A DNA stretch of 64,000 bases from Streptomyces sp. NBC_01233 (GTDB lineage Bacteria > Actinomycetota > Actinomycetes > Streptomycetales > Streptomycetaceae): NCBI RefSeq assembly GCF_035989305.1, contig NZ_CP108514.1, positions 1,240,001 to 1,304,000 of the forward strand, given 5' to 3'. Made by a program: the position numbers and the translations under genes. A model generated the notes under the pieces. That model searched no databases, was not told the origin of the DNA, and saw nothing but the letters and a program-made list of their open reading frames with translations. Shown here piece by piece: positions 8,675 to 16,378 of this stretch (its first letter is position 1; the number at the start of each line of letters is the position of its first letter).

Positions 8675-8896
8675 TGCCGTCACATCTCCCGTTCTACACT
8701 GCCGACCCAATACATCCCATTTCGGACACGCCGCCGGGGGTTTCCCCGGGGCTGCCCCTGGGCCGTTCACCTGCGGGGAATCGTCCCCTCTTGCCGCGAT
8801 TGAGGACCGCCTCAGCTTACGCTGTAGAACGTCGCGGAGCCCTCCCGGGTATTCGCTCCGCCACCGAATGTCGCCGCGAAATGCGAGAACACGATT
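8675..8896 (-). promoter_or_regulatory. Upstream region of the hopanoid operon
   Basis: No gene is seen between the tagH terminator and the hpnC leader. The stretch 8690-8720 is less GC-rich than its surroundings and is the likely promoter area for the minus-strand hopanoid operon. A GC-rich dyad around 8735-8765 (gggggtttccccgg and cccctggg) sits within it. No convincing -35/-10 pair was fixed by eye. Confidence 0.35.
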
Positions 8897-8929
8897 GAGG
8901 CCCCCGCCGCGCTGAGCGGCGGGGGCCTT
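8897..8929 (-). terminator. Hairpin terminator after the exporter operon
   Basis: A perfect 12-bp GC stem (ggcccccgccgc / gcggcgggggcc, 8899-8910 and 8916-8927), extended by A-T and G-T pairs, with a 5-nt loop. It lies about 50 nt after the stop of the ATP-binding gene and separates the exporter operon from the hopanoid operon on the same strand. No long T-run follows, which is common for actinomycete terminators. Confidence 0.75.
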
Positions 8930-8977
8930 CGGGTGAAGCGGAAAAGCGCCGGAAGAGGGCGCCGCACGACCCGGAGG

Positions 8978-9760
8978 TCAGCCGTTGGTGGCCTTCTCGT
9001 ACGCCGAGACGACTTCCTCGGTGGGCCCGTCCATCAGGAGCTCACCCTTCTCCAGCCACAGCACCCGGTCACAGGTGTCACGGATGGACTTGTTGTTGTG
9101 GCTCACCAGGAAGACCGTGCCGGCCTTCTGCCGCAGTTCGCGGATCCGGTCCTCCGAACGCACCTGGAAGCTGCGGTCACCGGTGGCCAGGGCCTCGTCG
9201 ATCATCAGAACGTCGTGGTCCTTGGCGGCCGCGATGGAGAAACGCAGACGCGCCGCCATGCCGGAGGAATAGGTACGCATCGGCAGGGAGATGAAGTCGC
9301 CCTTCTCGTTGATGCCCGAGAAGTCGACGATGCTCTGGTAGCGCTGCTTGATCTGCTCGCGGCTCATACCCATCGCGAGACCGCCGAGAACGATGTTCCG
9401 CTCGCCGGTGAGGTCGTTCATCAGGGCCGCGTTGACACCCAGCAGCGAGGGCTGGCCGTCGGTGTAGACCTTGCCCTCCTCGCAGGGCAGCAGGCCCGCG
9501 ATGGCGCGCAGCAGGGTCGACTTCCCGGATCCGTTGGACCCGATGAGGCCGATGGCCTCGCCGCGGTAGGCGGTGAAGGAGACTCCGCGCACGGCGTGGA
9601 CCCGCCGGACGCCCGGGGAGTCGCCCTTCTTCCGGCGGATTATCTTGCTGAGCGCGGCGGTGGCCGCGCCCTTGCCGGCGCTGCCGGTGTTGACCCGGTA
9701 GACGATGTGGACGCCGTCCGCGATCACGGTGGGGACGCGCCCATGGGTGTTGTCAGCCAC
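8978..9760 (-). CDS. TagH/Wzt-like ABC exporter ATP-binding protein
   Basis: ATPase subunit of an ABC-2 polysaccharide/teichoic-acid exporter, 260 aa. Walker A is GSNGSGKST, the signature is YSSGMAARLRF, and Walker B is VLMIDEALATGD, all typical of the TagH/Wzt family. It ends soon after the H-loop (LVSHN) and lacks the long C-terminal carbohydrate-binding domain of Wzt, so it should export without end-modification recognition. The GTG at 9760 overlaps the permease stop by 8 nt. The cargo is inferred from the operon: a polyol-phosphate or glycan product of the upstream genes. Confidence 0.9.
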   Translation of the reverse strand: MADNTHGRVPTVIADGVHIVYRVNTGSAGKGAATAALSKIIRRKKGDSPGVRRVHAVRGVSFTAYRGEAIGLIGSNGSGKSTLLRAIAGLLPCEEGKVYTDGQPSLLGVNAALMNDLTGERNIVLGGLAMGMSREQIKQRYQSIVDFSGINEKGDFISLPMRTYSSGMAARLRFSIAAAKDHDVLMIDEALATGDRSFQVRSEDRIRELRQKAGTVFLVSHNNKSIRDTCDRVLWLEKGELLMDGPTEEVVSAYEKATNG

Positions 9761-10682
9761 GGCCGTAACGCTCCTCAGACTTCCAGAAGTACACGAAGCC
9801 ACCGACGCCGATCACCACGGCCCAGCCCACCGCGAAGGCCCACACGTGGGGAGGCAGGTTGCTGCTGCCGTAGTCGTCGATCAGCGCGAAGCGGATGAGG
9901 TCCATGTAGATCGCGACCGGGTTCCACAGCAGCAGGTCGCTGATCCACTGGGGCTGGTCCTCGAGGTAGATCCCGATCGGGAACATGACGCCGGAGGCGT
10001 ACATCCAGGTACGCATCACGAACGGCATCAGCTGCGCCAGGTCGGGGGTCTTGGAACCCATCCGCGCGAAGATCATGGCGAGGCCGGTGTTGAAGACGAA
10101 CTGGAGCGCCAGGGTCGGGATCACCAGCAGCCAGGCGAGCCGCGGGTAGTTGCCGAAGGCGATGGCGATCACGAAGACGACGATCATCGAGTACAGCAGC
10201 TGCTGGAGCTGCTGCAGCGAGAAGGACACCGGCAGGGAGGCGCGCGGGAAGTGCAGCGCCCGCACCAGGCCGAGGTTCCCGGAGATCGCCCGGACACCCG
10301 CCATCACCGAGCTCTGCGTGAAGGTGAAGACGAAAATGCCCATCATCAGGAACGGGACGTAGACGCCCTTGGGCATCTCCCGGCCCGCGCCGAGGATCAG
10401 GCCGAAGATCAGCCAGTAGACGGCCGCGTTCAGCAGCGGGGTCGCCACCTGCCAGACCTGGCCGAGCTTCGCCTGGCTGTACTGCGCGACCAGCTTGGCC
10501 CGGGAGAAGGCCATGATGAAGTGGCGTCGGCCCCAGAGCTGCCGCACGTACTCGCCGAGGCCCGGCCGGGCTCCGCTGACCGAGAGGCCGTACTTCCTGG
10601 CGAGCTCCGCGGAGCTGAGCCCCGCGTCTTCGGACGGCGGCCTGCTCGTGGCGAGGGCGCCGTCGTGGGTTGTGTCACTCAC
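9753..10682 (-). CDS. TagG/Wzm-like ABC-2 exporter permease
   Basis: Integral membrane subunit, 309 aa, partner of the ATPase that follows it with an 8-nt overlap. After a cytosolic N-terminus of ~75 residues there are about six hydrophobic segments (starting near VYWLIFGLIL, FLMMGIFVFTF, LYSMIVVFVIAI, LLVIPTLALQF, MYASGVMFPIGI, VWAFAVGWAVVI), the ABC-2 layout. Start is GTG 10682. A 91-nt gap separates it from the glycosyltransferase gene upstream, so a separate promoter is possible though same-strand order suggests one unit. Confidence 0.9.
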   Translation of the reverse strand: MSDTTHDGALATSRPPSEDAGLSSAELARKYGLSVSGARPGLGEYVRQLWGRRHFIMAFSRAKLVAQYSQAKLGQVWQVATPLLNAAVYWLIFGLILGAGREMPKGVYVPFLMMGIFVFTFTQSSVMAGVRAISGNLGLVRALHFPRASLPVSFSLQQLQQLLYSMIVVFVIAIAFGNYPRLAWLLVIPTLALQFVFNTGLAMIFARMGSKTPDLAQLMPFVMRTWMYASGVMFPIGIYLEDQPQWISDLLLWNPVAIYMDLIRFALIDDYGSSNLPPHVWAFAVGWAVVIGVGGFVYFWKSEERYGRG

Positions 10683-10776
10683 AAGTTGAAACTTTCGTCT
10701 TCAAGATGCGGCCAGGTGGGCATCAGGCTGGTGGCTCGAGGCCCGTGATCGCGTCATGTTCCCAGACGCGGGCTGG

Positions 10777-11661
10777 TCAGATGACAGGAGGTCGGCCCAG
10801 CCGGGTCAACCGCCAGACCGTTCGCCATCTCATCGGGCGGCGGGGTCCACAGGGAGTGGTCCACCCCTCCCGGAAACCGCCGCACCAGGCCTTGAGCGCC
10901 GGTGCCGACGGCCTGCGTACGAGCGTCAGCAGGAGCCAGACGCCCAGGTAGACCGGGACCAGCGGGGCGGGCAGGTTGCGGCGGGCGAGCCACACCCGGT
11001 TACGAGCCACCATACGGTGGTAGACCGCGTGCCGGGAGGGGGCAGTTGTCGGGTGCAGCAGCACCATGTCCGAGCGGTAGTCGATCAGCCACCCTGCATC
11101 GAGGGCCCGCCAGGCCAGATCGGTCTCCTCGTGCGCGTAGAAGAACTCCCCCGGCAGCGCTCCGACCTGCTCGAACACCTTCGTGCGGACGGCGTTGGCG
11201 CCGCCCAGGAAGGTGGTCACGCGGGAGGAGCGCATCGGGTCCGAGGCGCGCAGCCGCGGCACGTGCCGTCGCTGGGTCTCGCCGGTGTCCGGATCGGCGA
11301 TCCGGAAGCTGATGATCCCGAGCCCGGGGTCCTCGGCGAAGGCCTGGCGGCACAGCTCGGCGGTGTCGGTGCGCTCCAACAGCCCGTCGTCGTCCAGGAA
11401 GAGCAGCGCGTCCACGTCGCCGCCACCGGGGCCGAAGGCCTCGATGCCGACGTTGCGGCCGCCGGGGATGCCCAGGTTCTCGGGCAGCGTGATGCTGCGC
11501 ACACCCCCGGGCAGGCCGGTGACCTCGACGCCCTGGCCCACGACGACCACCTCGACGGGGTCGCCCTGCTGGCGGGCCACCGAGTCGAGGAGAGCCTTGA
11601 GCTCGTCGGGCCGGTTGCCCATGGTGATGATCACGGCGCCCAGCCGCATCGGGGCGGTCAC
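10777..11661 (-). CDS. GT2-family glycosyltransferase
   Basis: Cytosolic face glycosyltransferase, about 294 aa, of the rhamnosyl/galactofuranosyl-transferase type. The GT-A fold starts VIITMGNRP; FLDDDG near residue 100 contains the metal/nucleotide-binding Asp residues, and the AHEETDLAWR segment carries the expected catalytic acidic residues. A hydrophobic C-terminal stretch (VPVYLGVWLLLTLV) may anchor it to the membrane. GTG 11661 overlaps the preceding transferase stop (GTGA); ATG 11649 is the alternative. It probably decorates or extends the product made by the CDP-alcohol transferases. Confidence 0.88.
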   Translation of the reverse strand: MTAPMRLGAVIITMGNRPDELKALLDSVARQQGDPVEVVVVGQGVEVTGLPGGVRSITLPENLGIPGGRNVGIEAFGPGGGDVDALLFLDDDGLLERTDTAELCRQAFAEDPGLGIISFRIADPDTGETQRRHVPRLRASDPMRSSRVTTFLGGANAVRTKVFEQVGALPGEFFYAHEETDLAWRALDAGWLIDYRSDMVLLHPTTAPSRHAVYHRMVARNRVWLARRNLPAPLVPVYLGVWLLLTLVRRPSAPALKAWCGGFREGWTTPCGPRRPMRWRTVWRLTRLGRPPVI

Positions 11662-12437
11662 TTGAGCCTGCTGGAGGCCAGGATCGACACCAGGTGCAGC
11701 ACGGTCTGCAGCACCGCGATGCCGGCCAGAACGGCCACGCCGACGCGGGACCAGAACAGGTCGCCGCGCATCTGGTCCAGGACGGCCAGCACCAGGATGA
11801 GCAGCGAGGCCTCGATGCCGAGGACCAGGCGGTGGAACTTGAGCGCGGCGGCGGCGCGGCGGGCGAGCGCCATGCCGGACGAGCGCGGCTCGGCCGCCGC
11901 GTCCTTGACCACCGGCTTGCCGGCCTGGTGGCGGGCGACGCCGACGAGGTCGGTCTCGGCCTTGATCAGGATCGCGCCGAGCGCCGCGAGGGTGCCGAGG
12001 AAGGCCCAGAGCCAGTCGACCCGCCCGGTGCCCCACAGGTCCGCCGCGCGCAGGCCGAAGCCCACGAGGACGGCCGCGTCGCACAGGTAGGCGCCGACCC
12101 GGTCCAGGTACACCCCGGAGAGCGAGAACTGCTTCTTCCAGCGCGCGACCTCTCCGTCGACGCAGTCGAGCAGCAGGTAGAGCTGGACCGCGACCACGCC
12201 GAGGACGGCGCCCAGGATGCCCGGCACCAGCAGGGCCGGGAGGGCGAGCACGCCGGCGAGGGTCATCACGTAGGTCAGCTGGTTGGGCGTGACCTTGGTG
12301 GTGACCAGGAGGCGGGTGATGCGCAGGGAGATCTCGCGCATGTAGAGGCGCCCGCCCCAGTGCTCGCCGCTGACCCGGTCCTTGACGCCCGCCGGGTGTA
12401 CGACGGGCCGGAGTTCAGCTACGGATGGTCTTGGCAT
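11658..12437 (-). CDS. CDP-alcohol phosphotransferase-family membrane protein missing the last motif Asp
   Basis: Membrane enzyme family that moves a phosphoalcohol from CDP-alcohol to an acceptor alcohol. 259 aa with about six hydrophobic segments. The family motif DxxDGxxAR-x8-GxxxDxxxD is readable as D91, D94-G95, A98-R99, G108 and D112, but the fourth Asp position (116) is Ala (sequence LDRVGAYLCD). In the family this residue is regarded as catalytic, so activity may be altered or use another base. Start ATG 12437 overlaps the upstream dehydrogenase gene by 23 nt. Second such protein in the operon. Confidence 0.87.
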   Translation of the reverse strand: MPRPSVAELRPVVHPAGVKDRVSGEHWGGRLYMREISLRITRLLVTTKVTPNQLTYVMTLAGVLALPALLVPGILGAVLGVVAVQLYLLLDCVDGEVARWKKQFSLSGVYLDRVGAYLCDAAVLVGFGLRAADLWGTGRVDWLWAFLGTLAALGAILIKAETDLVGVARHQAGKPVVKDAAAEPRSSGMALARRAAAALKFHRLVLGIEASLLILVLAVLDQMRGDLFWSRVGVAVLAGIAVLQTVLHLVSILASSRLK

Positions 12438-13476
12438 AGTCGGCGTAAGCGTCCCTGATCTCGGCTGCGGACAGGTTGAGGTGCTCCAGGATCGTGAAGC
12501 GTCCCGGGCGGGTCTGGGGGGCGTACTCGACGGCCGTGACGAACTCGTCGATGCTGAAGCCGACCTCCTCCGGGGTCACCGGCAGGCCGTGTCGGCGCAG
12601 CACCTCGGTGAAGAGGCCGGACTGCTCCTCGGCCCCCCGCAGGTGCATCGCGAAGGCGGCGCCGAGGCCGACCTGCTCGCCGTGGAGCGCGGAGCGCCCC
12701 GGGTAGAGCAGGTCGAAGGCGTGGCTGATCTCGTGACAGGCGCCGGACGACGGGCGGGAGTCCCCGCTGATCGACATGGCGATGCCGGAGAGGACCAGCG
12801 CCTCGGAGAGCACGGTGAGGAACTCGTCGTCGCCGCAGCCACCGGGGTGGCGCAGCACGGACTCGCCGGCGGTACGGGCCATGGCGGCGGCCAGGCCGTC
12901 GACGGGCTCGCCGGTGATCTCGTGCGAGAGCTCCCAGTCGGCGATGGCCGAGATGTTGGAGATCGCGTCGCCGACGCCGGCGCGGATGAACCGAACCGGG
13001 GCTTCCTTGATCACATCGAGGTCGATCACCATGGCGATCGGCGTGGGGACGCCGTAGGAACCGCGGCCGTTGTCGTTGTCCAGGATGGACACCGGCGAGC
13101 AGATGCCGTCGTGCGAGAGGTTGGTGGCGACGGCCACCATGGGCAGCCCGACCCGCGCCGCGGCGTACTTCGCCACGTCGATGATCTTGCCGCCGCCCAG
13201 GCCCACGACGGCGTCGTAGCGGCGGCCCTTTATGTCGTCGGCCAGCTTGACCGCGGAGTCGATGGTGCCGTCGACGACCGCGTACCAGTCGGCGTGCGGC
13301 AGTACGGGCTCCAGCCTGGCGCGCAGCGCCACGCCGGAGCCTCCGCTGATCGCGATCGCCAGCTTGCCGGACGCCGAGATCCGCTGGTCGGCCAGGAGGC
13401 CGGCCAGGTCGTCCATGGCGCCGCGGCTGATGTCGACGACGACGGGCGAGGGGATGAGCCTCGTCAGTACTGGCAT
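12415..13476 (-). CDS. Archaeal-type glycerol-1-phosphate dehydrogenase homologue (Fe-ADH/EgsA-AraM family)
   Basis: Metal-dependent NAD(P) dehydrogenase fold, 353 aa. The nucleotide-binding GLGGGKIIDVAKYAA, the TNLSHDGICSP segment, the histidine segment SRPSSGACHEISHAFD and ALHGEQVG closely follow the pattern of archaeal sn-glycerol-1-phosphate dehydrogenase as I know it, with Asp and two His as metal ligands. Predicted reaction: dihydroxyacetone phosphate to a glycerol phosphate, or a related keto-phosphate reduction. Start ATG 13476 overlaps the nucleotidyltransferase by 13 nt. Alternatives are a dehydroquinate-synthase-like cyclase or another polyol dehydrogenase. Context suggests it makes the alcohol phosphate that is then CDP-activated. 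Confidence 0.8.
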   Translation of the reverse strand: MPVLTRLIPSPVVVDISRGAMDDLAGLLADQRISASGKLAIAISGGSGVALRARLEPVLPHADWYAVVDGTIDSAVKLADDIKGRRYDAVVGLGGGKIIDVAKYAAARVGLPMVAVATNLSHDGICSPVSILDNDNGRGSYGVPTPIAMVIDLDVIKEAPVRFIRAGVGDAISNISAIADWELSHEITGEPVDGLAAAMARTAGESVLRHPGGCGDDEFLTVLSEALVLSGIAMSISGDSRPSSGACHEISHAFDLLYPGRSALHGEQVGLGAAFAMHLRGAEEQSGLFTEVLRRHGLPVTPEEVGFSIDEFVTAVEYAPQTRPGRFTILEHLNLSAAEIRDAYADYAKTIRS

Positions 13477-14216
13477 GCGATCGTCCGGCCCTTGGCGAGG
13501 TCGTCGTGGTTGTCGATCTCGACCCACTTGACGTCGCCGATGGGTGCCACGTCGATGGTGAAGCCGTCGTTGACCAGCTGCTGGTAGCCGTCCTCGTAGT
13601 AGAGGTCGGGGTCGCGCTCGAAGGTGGTCTTCAGCGCGTCGGCCAGCTGCTCGGCGGCCTCGGCCTCGATGAGGGTGACACCGATGTACTCGCCCGTCGC
13701 GTCGGCGGGGTCCATCAGCTTGGTGATCTTCTGGACTCCCTTGCCGTCGGCGGTGACGACCTTCATCTCCTCGTCGGCCAGGTTCTTGACCGCGTCGAGG
13801 GCGAGGATGATCTTCTGGCCGTTGCCGCGTGCGGCGAGCAGGGTCTTCTCGACGGAGACCGGGTGGACGGTGTCGCCGTTGGCGAGGATCACACCCTGCT
13901 TGAGGACGTCACGCGCACACCACAGGGAGTAGGCGTTGTTCCACTCCTCGGCCTTGTCGTTGTCGATCAGCGTGATCTTGACGCCGTACTTGGCCTCCAG
14001 GGCCTCCCGGCGCGCGTACACGGCTTCCTTGCGGTAGCCGACGACGATGGCGACCTCGGTCAGGCCGACCTCGGCGAAGTTGCCGAGGGTCAGGTCGAGA
14101 ACCGTGATGCTCTCCTCGTCGCCCTCGGGGCCGACGGGCACGAGGGCCTTGGGCAGGGTGTCGGTGTAGGGACGCAGACGGCGTCCGGCACCGGCAGCGA
14201 GTACAAGGCCGATCAT
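13464..14216 (-). CDS. Sugar/polyol-phosphate nucleotidyltransferase
   Basis: Cytosolic enzyme of 250 aa that activates a phosphorylated alcohol or sugar with NTP, most likely CTP given the neighbours. The N-terminus MIGLVLAAGAGRRL followed by LPKALVPVG is the nucleotide-binding signature. NNAYSLWCARD and ILANGDTV resemble choline-, inositol- and phosphonate-cytidylyltransferases. The C-terminal WVEIDNHDDL is also typical of that group. ATG 14216 overlaps the DUF5941 gene stop (ATGA). Its product would feed the two CDP-alcohol transferases. Confidence 0.88.
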   Translation of the reverse strand: MIGLVLAAGAGRRLRPYTDTLPKALVPVGPEGDEESITVLDLTLGNFAEVGLTEVAIVVGYRKEAVYARREALEAKYGVKITLIDNDKAEEWNNAYSLWCARDVLKQGVILANGDTVHPVSVEKTLLAARGNGQKIILALDAVKNLADEEMKVVTADGKGVQKITKLMDPADATGEYIGVTLIEAEAAEQLADALKTTFERDPDLYYEDGYQQLVNDGFTIDVAPIGDVKWVEIDNHDDLAKGRTIACQY

Positions 14217-16003
14217 GCTGGTTCTCCTTCGTCATGTACGGCGGGTGCTCCGGAGGAGACCCAGAACCGGATGCTCTCGACGAGCACCACGAGTGCCACG
14301 AACACGGCCGTTGCCGTGAGCGCGACGGGGAAGTCCGCTTCGCGCGACGCGAGGACGGCCGCCAAGGCCGTGATCAGCAGGACCCGGCCTTCGTGGCCGC
14401 CGATCGTCCGCACCAGCCAGTGCGGGGGCGCGCCGGTGCCACCGCGAATGCGGTACACCGTGTCGTAGTGATGGTAGGCGACCGCCGCGATCAGGCCGAA
14501 TGCCGCGGGAAGGGCCCCGGGGACGTCCGCCTTGGCGGCGAGCACGAGGACGGTCACGTACTCGGCGGCCCGGAACAGCGGCGGGATCAGCCAGTCCAGG
14601 GCGCCCTTGAGCGGAGCGGCGACGGCGAGGCCGGAAGCCATGACGTAGATCACCGCGACGGCGATCAGCCGCGGGTCGCCGAACGGCAGCCACACGGCCG
14701 CCCCGATCATCAGCGCCGCGCCCAGGGCCGCCACGTACACGGAGCCGAAGGACCCGGCGCGGCCGCGCAGCAGCCGGGCCTGGAGCTCGGCGAGCGGCCC
14801 GGAGTCGGCGAGGTCCGCGAGGGCCTGGGCCGCGCGGTCGGTGCGGGTGGCCTTGCGGGTCAGGGAGCGCAGGACCCGGCCGGCGGTGGTGTAGAGCGCG
14901 CCGAAGGCGCAGCCGACGAGCAGGGCGTAGAAGACGATGCGGGGGGTGGTGAGGGCGGTCAGGACCGCGATCATCGCCCAGCGCTCGCCGATCGGCAGGA
15001 TGATCATCCGCCGGACCCACACGGTCCAGCCGACGCTGTCGAGCTTGTCGGAGAGCGCCGCCGTGGGACTCGTGTTGGCGGTGGCGTCGTGGTTGGCCTC
15101 GTTGAAGGAGAAGTCAACGACGTGCCGGCAGGTCATCAGGATCATGGCGCCGGTGGCCAGGGCCCAGACGTCATCGCCGTTCCTGGCGGCGCCGAGCGCG
15201 AGGCCCGCGTAGAAGGAGTACTCCTTCGCGCGGTCGAAGGTGGCGTCGAGCCAGGCGCCCATCGTCGAGTACTGGAGCGAGTAGCGGGCGAGCTGCCCGT
15301 CGGTGCAGTCCAGTACGAAGGAGACGAGGAGCAGCACGCCGGCCGCCACGTAGCCCCAGCGCTCGCCCGTGGCGGCGCAGCCGGCCGCGATCAGCGCGGT
15401 GATCAGCGAGGCGGTGGTGACCTGGTTCGGGGTCAGGCCGCGACGTGCGCACCAGCGGGCGATGTAGCGCGAGTACGGGCTGATGAAGAAGGTGGTGAAG
15501 AAGCCGTCGCGGGACTTCACGGCGGTCCGCAGGCGCACGGCCTCGTCGTCGACGGCGGCGACGGCGGCGGTCGCCGCGTCCCGTTCCCCCGGACCCGCGG
15601 GGACCGTGGCGACGAGGGTGCCCAGCTCGGGGCGCTGAACGGAGGTCCCGGCGGCCTCGACCGCGGCGGCGAGCCGGTCGGCGTACGGGGCGGCGTCGGC
15701 GTCCGCTCCGGTCGCGACGGCGGCCTTGTCGAGGGCGTCGCGGGCTCCGGGCTGGACGGCGAGGGCGCCGGTGACGGCGCAGGCGTCGAAGCGCGGATCG
15801 GTCAGCGCGAGGCGCAGTGCGTGCACGTGCCCGACGAAGGCGCTGTCCACGACGGCCACCCGCTGGTCGGCGGGTACGGCGGCCAGTGCGGCAGCGGCGT
15901 CCTCGGGACCGGTGGCGGGGCGGACCTCGAAGCCGAGCGAGCGCAGCTCGTCCGCGAGCGGTGATCCGGGGACCGGCAGGCCGGTGAGGATGACGGTCGG
16001 CAG
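14213..16003 (-). CDS. CDP-alcohol phosphatidyltransferase, DUF5941-type, probable CTG start
   Basis: About 596 aa. An N-terminal ~130-residue soluble region (LPTVILTGLPVPGSP onwards) is followed by a linker, a complete CDP-alcohol transferase motif starting near residue 232 (DCTDGQLAR, then GAWLDATFD with all four Asp), and a C-terminal multi-span membrane part that I associate with DUF5941. The open frame has a stop (TGA) just before codon CTG 16003, an AAGGAG 9 nt upstream of it, and no ATG/GTG until 15859, which would cut into the N-terminal domain; CTG is therefore preferred. It heads the coupled operon and resembles the bifunctional IPCT/DIPPS layout in domain order. Confidence 0.85.
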   Translation of the reverse strand: MPTVILTGLPVPGSPLADELRSLGFEVRPATGPEDAAAALAAVPADQRVAVVDSAFVGHVHALRLALTDPRFDACAVTGALAVQPGARDALDKAAVATGADADAAPYADRLAAAVEAAGTSVQRPELGTLVATVPAGPGERDAATAAVAAVDDEAVRLRTAVKSRDGFFTTFFISPYSRYIARWCARRGLTPNQVTTASLITALIAAGCAATGERWGYVAAGVLLLVSFVLDCTDGQLARYSLQYSTMGAWLDATFDRAKEYSFYAGLALGAARNGDDVWALATGAMILMTCRHVVDFSFNEANHDATANTSPTAALSDKLDSVGWTVWVRRMIILPIGERWAMIAVLTALTTPRIVFYALLVGCAFGALYTTAGRVLRSLTRKATRTDRAAQALADLADSGPLAELQARLLRGRAGSFGSVYVAALGAALMIGAAVWLPFGDPRLIAVAVIYVMASGLAVAAPLKGALDWLIPPLFRAAEYVTVLVLAAKADVPGALPAAFGLIAAVAYHHYDTVYRIRGGTGAPPHWLVRTIGGHEGRVLLITALAAVLASREADFPVALTATAVFVALVVLVESIRFWVSSGAPAVHDEGEPA

Positions 16004-16242
16004 ACGAACTCACTCCTTGTAACGGATTCCGGACGGACGCCTCGGGGGCGGCGGCACGTCGGCAGAGGCTATCGGATGAATGGAAGCAGGGGTTCATCAC
16101 CCGTTTACGTCCCGATAAGCCGAATATCGCGGCCCCGGGCCGGGTCGCGATCATCATCGGTGATCACGGTGCGGTACCACAAACGGCCCGGATGTTACGG
16201 TGGACACGCCCCTGAACGTGTCGAGTGGAAAGAGGTGGGTTG
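16004..16242. promoter_or_regulatory. Divergent intergenic region
   Basis: Non-coding stretch between the divergently read CDP-alcohol transferase operon (minus) and the methyltransferase gene (plus). It contains a lower-GC block at 16075-16130, a plausible promoter area for the minus-strand operon. No gene or clear hairpin was found in it. Confidence 0.4.
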
Positions 16243-16329
16243 ATGACCGTCGTAGTGGTCGCGGCCGTGCGCAGCGAACTCCGGTGCATCCCCACTTCCC
16301 GTTTCCTCCGGGCATCCGGCCGGGCCTGA
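16243..16329 (+). CDS. Possible 28-aa leader peptide before the methyltransferase-GNAT gene
   Basis: ATG 16243 follows GAGGTGGG at good spacing and opens a 28-codon frame beginning MTVVVVAAVRSELRCIPTSR and ending at TGA 16327-16329, 49 nt before the next gene. It has a hydrophobic start and a basic, Cys-containing end. No family is recognised. The good ribosome site is the main argument; it may be a leader or a chance frame. Confidence 0.3.
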   Translation: MTVVVVAAVRSELRCIPTSRFLRASGRA

Positions 16330-16378
16330 TCACACAGCTGGGCCTCGTCGGCCGGAGCCCCCGTTCCAAGGGTTCACG

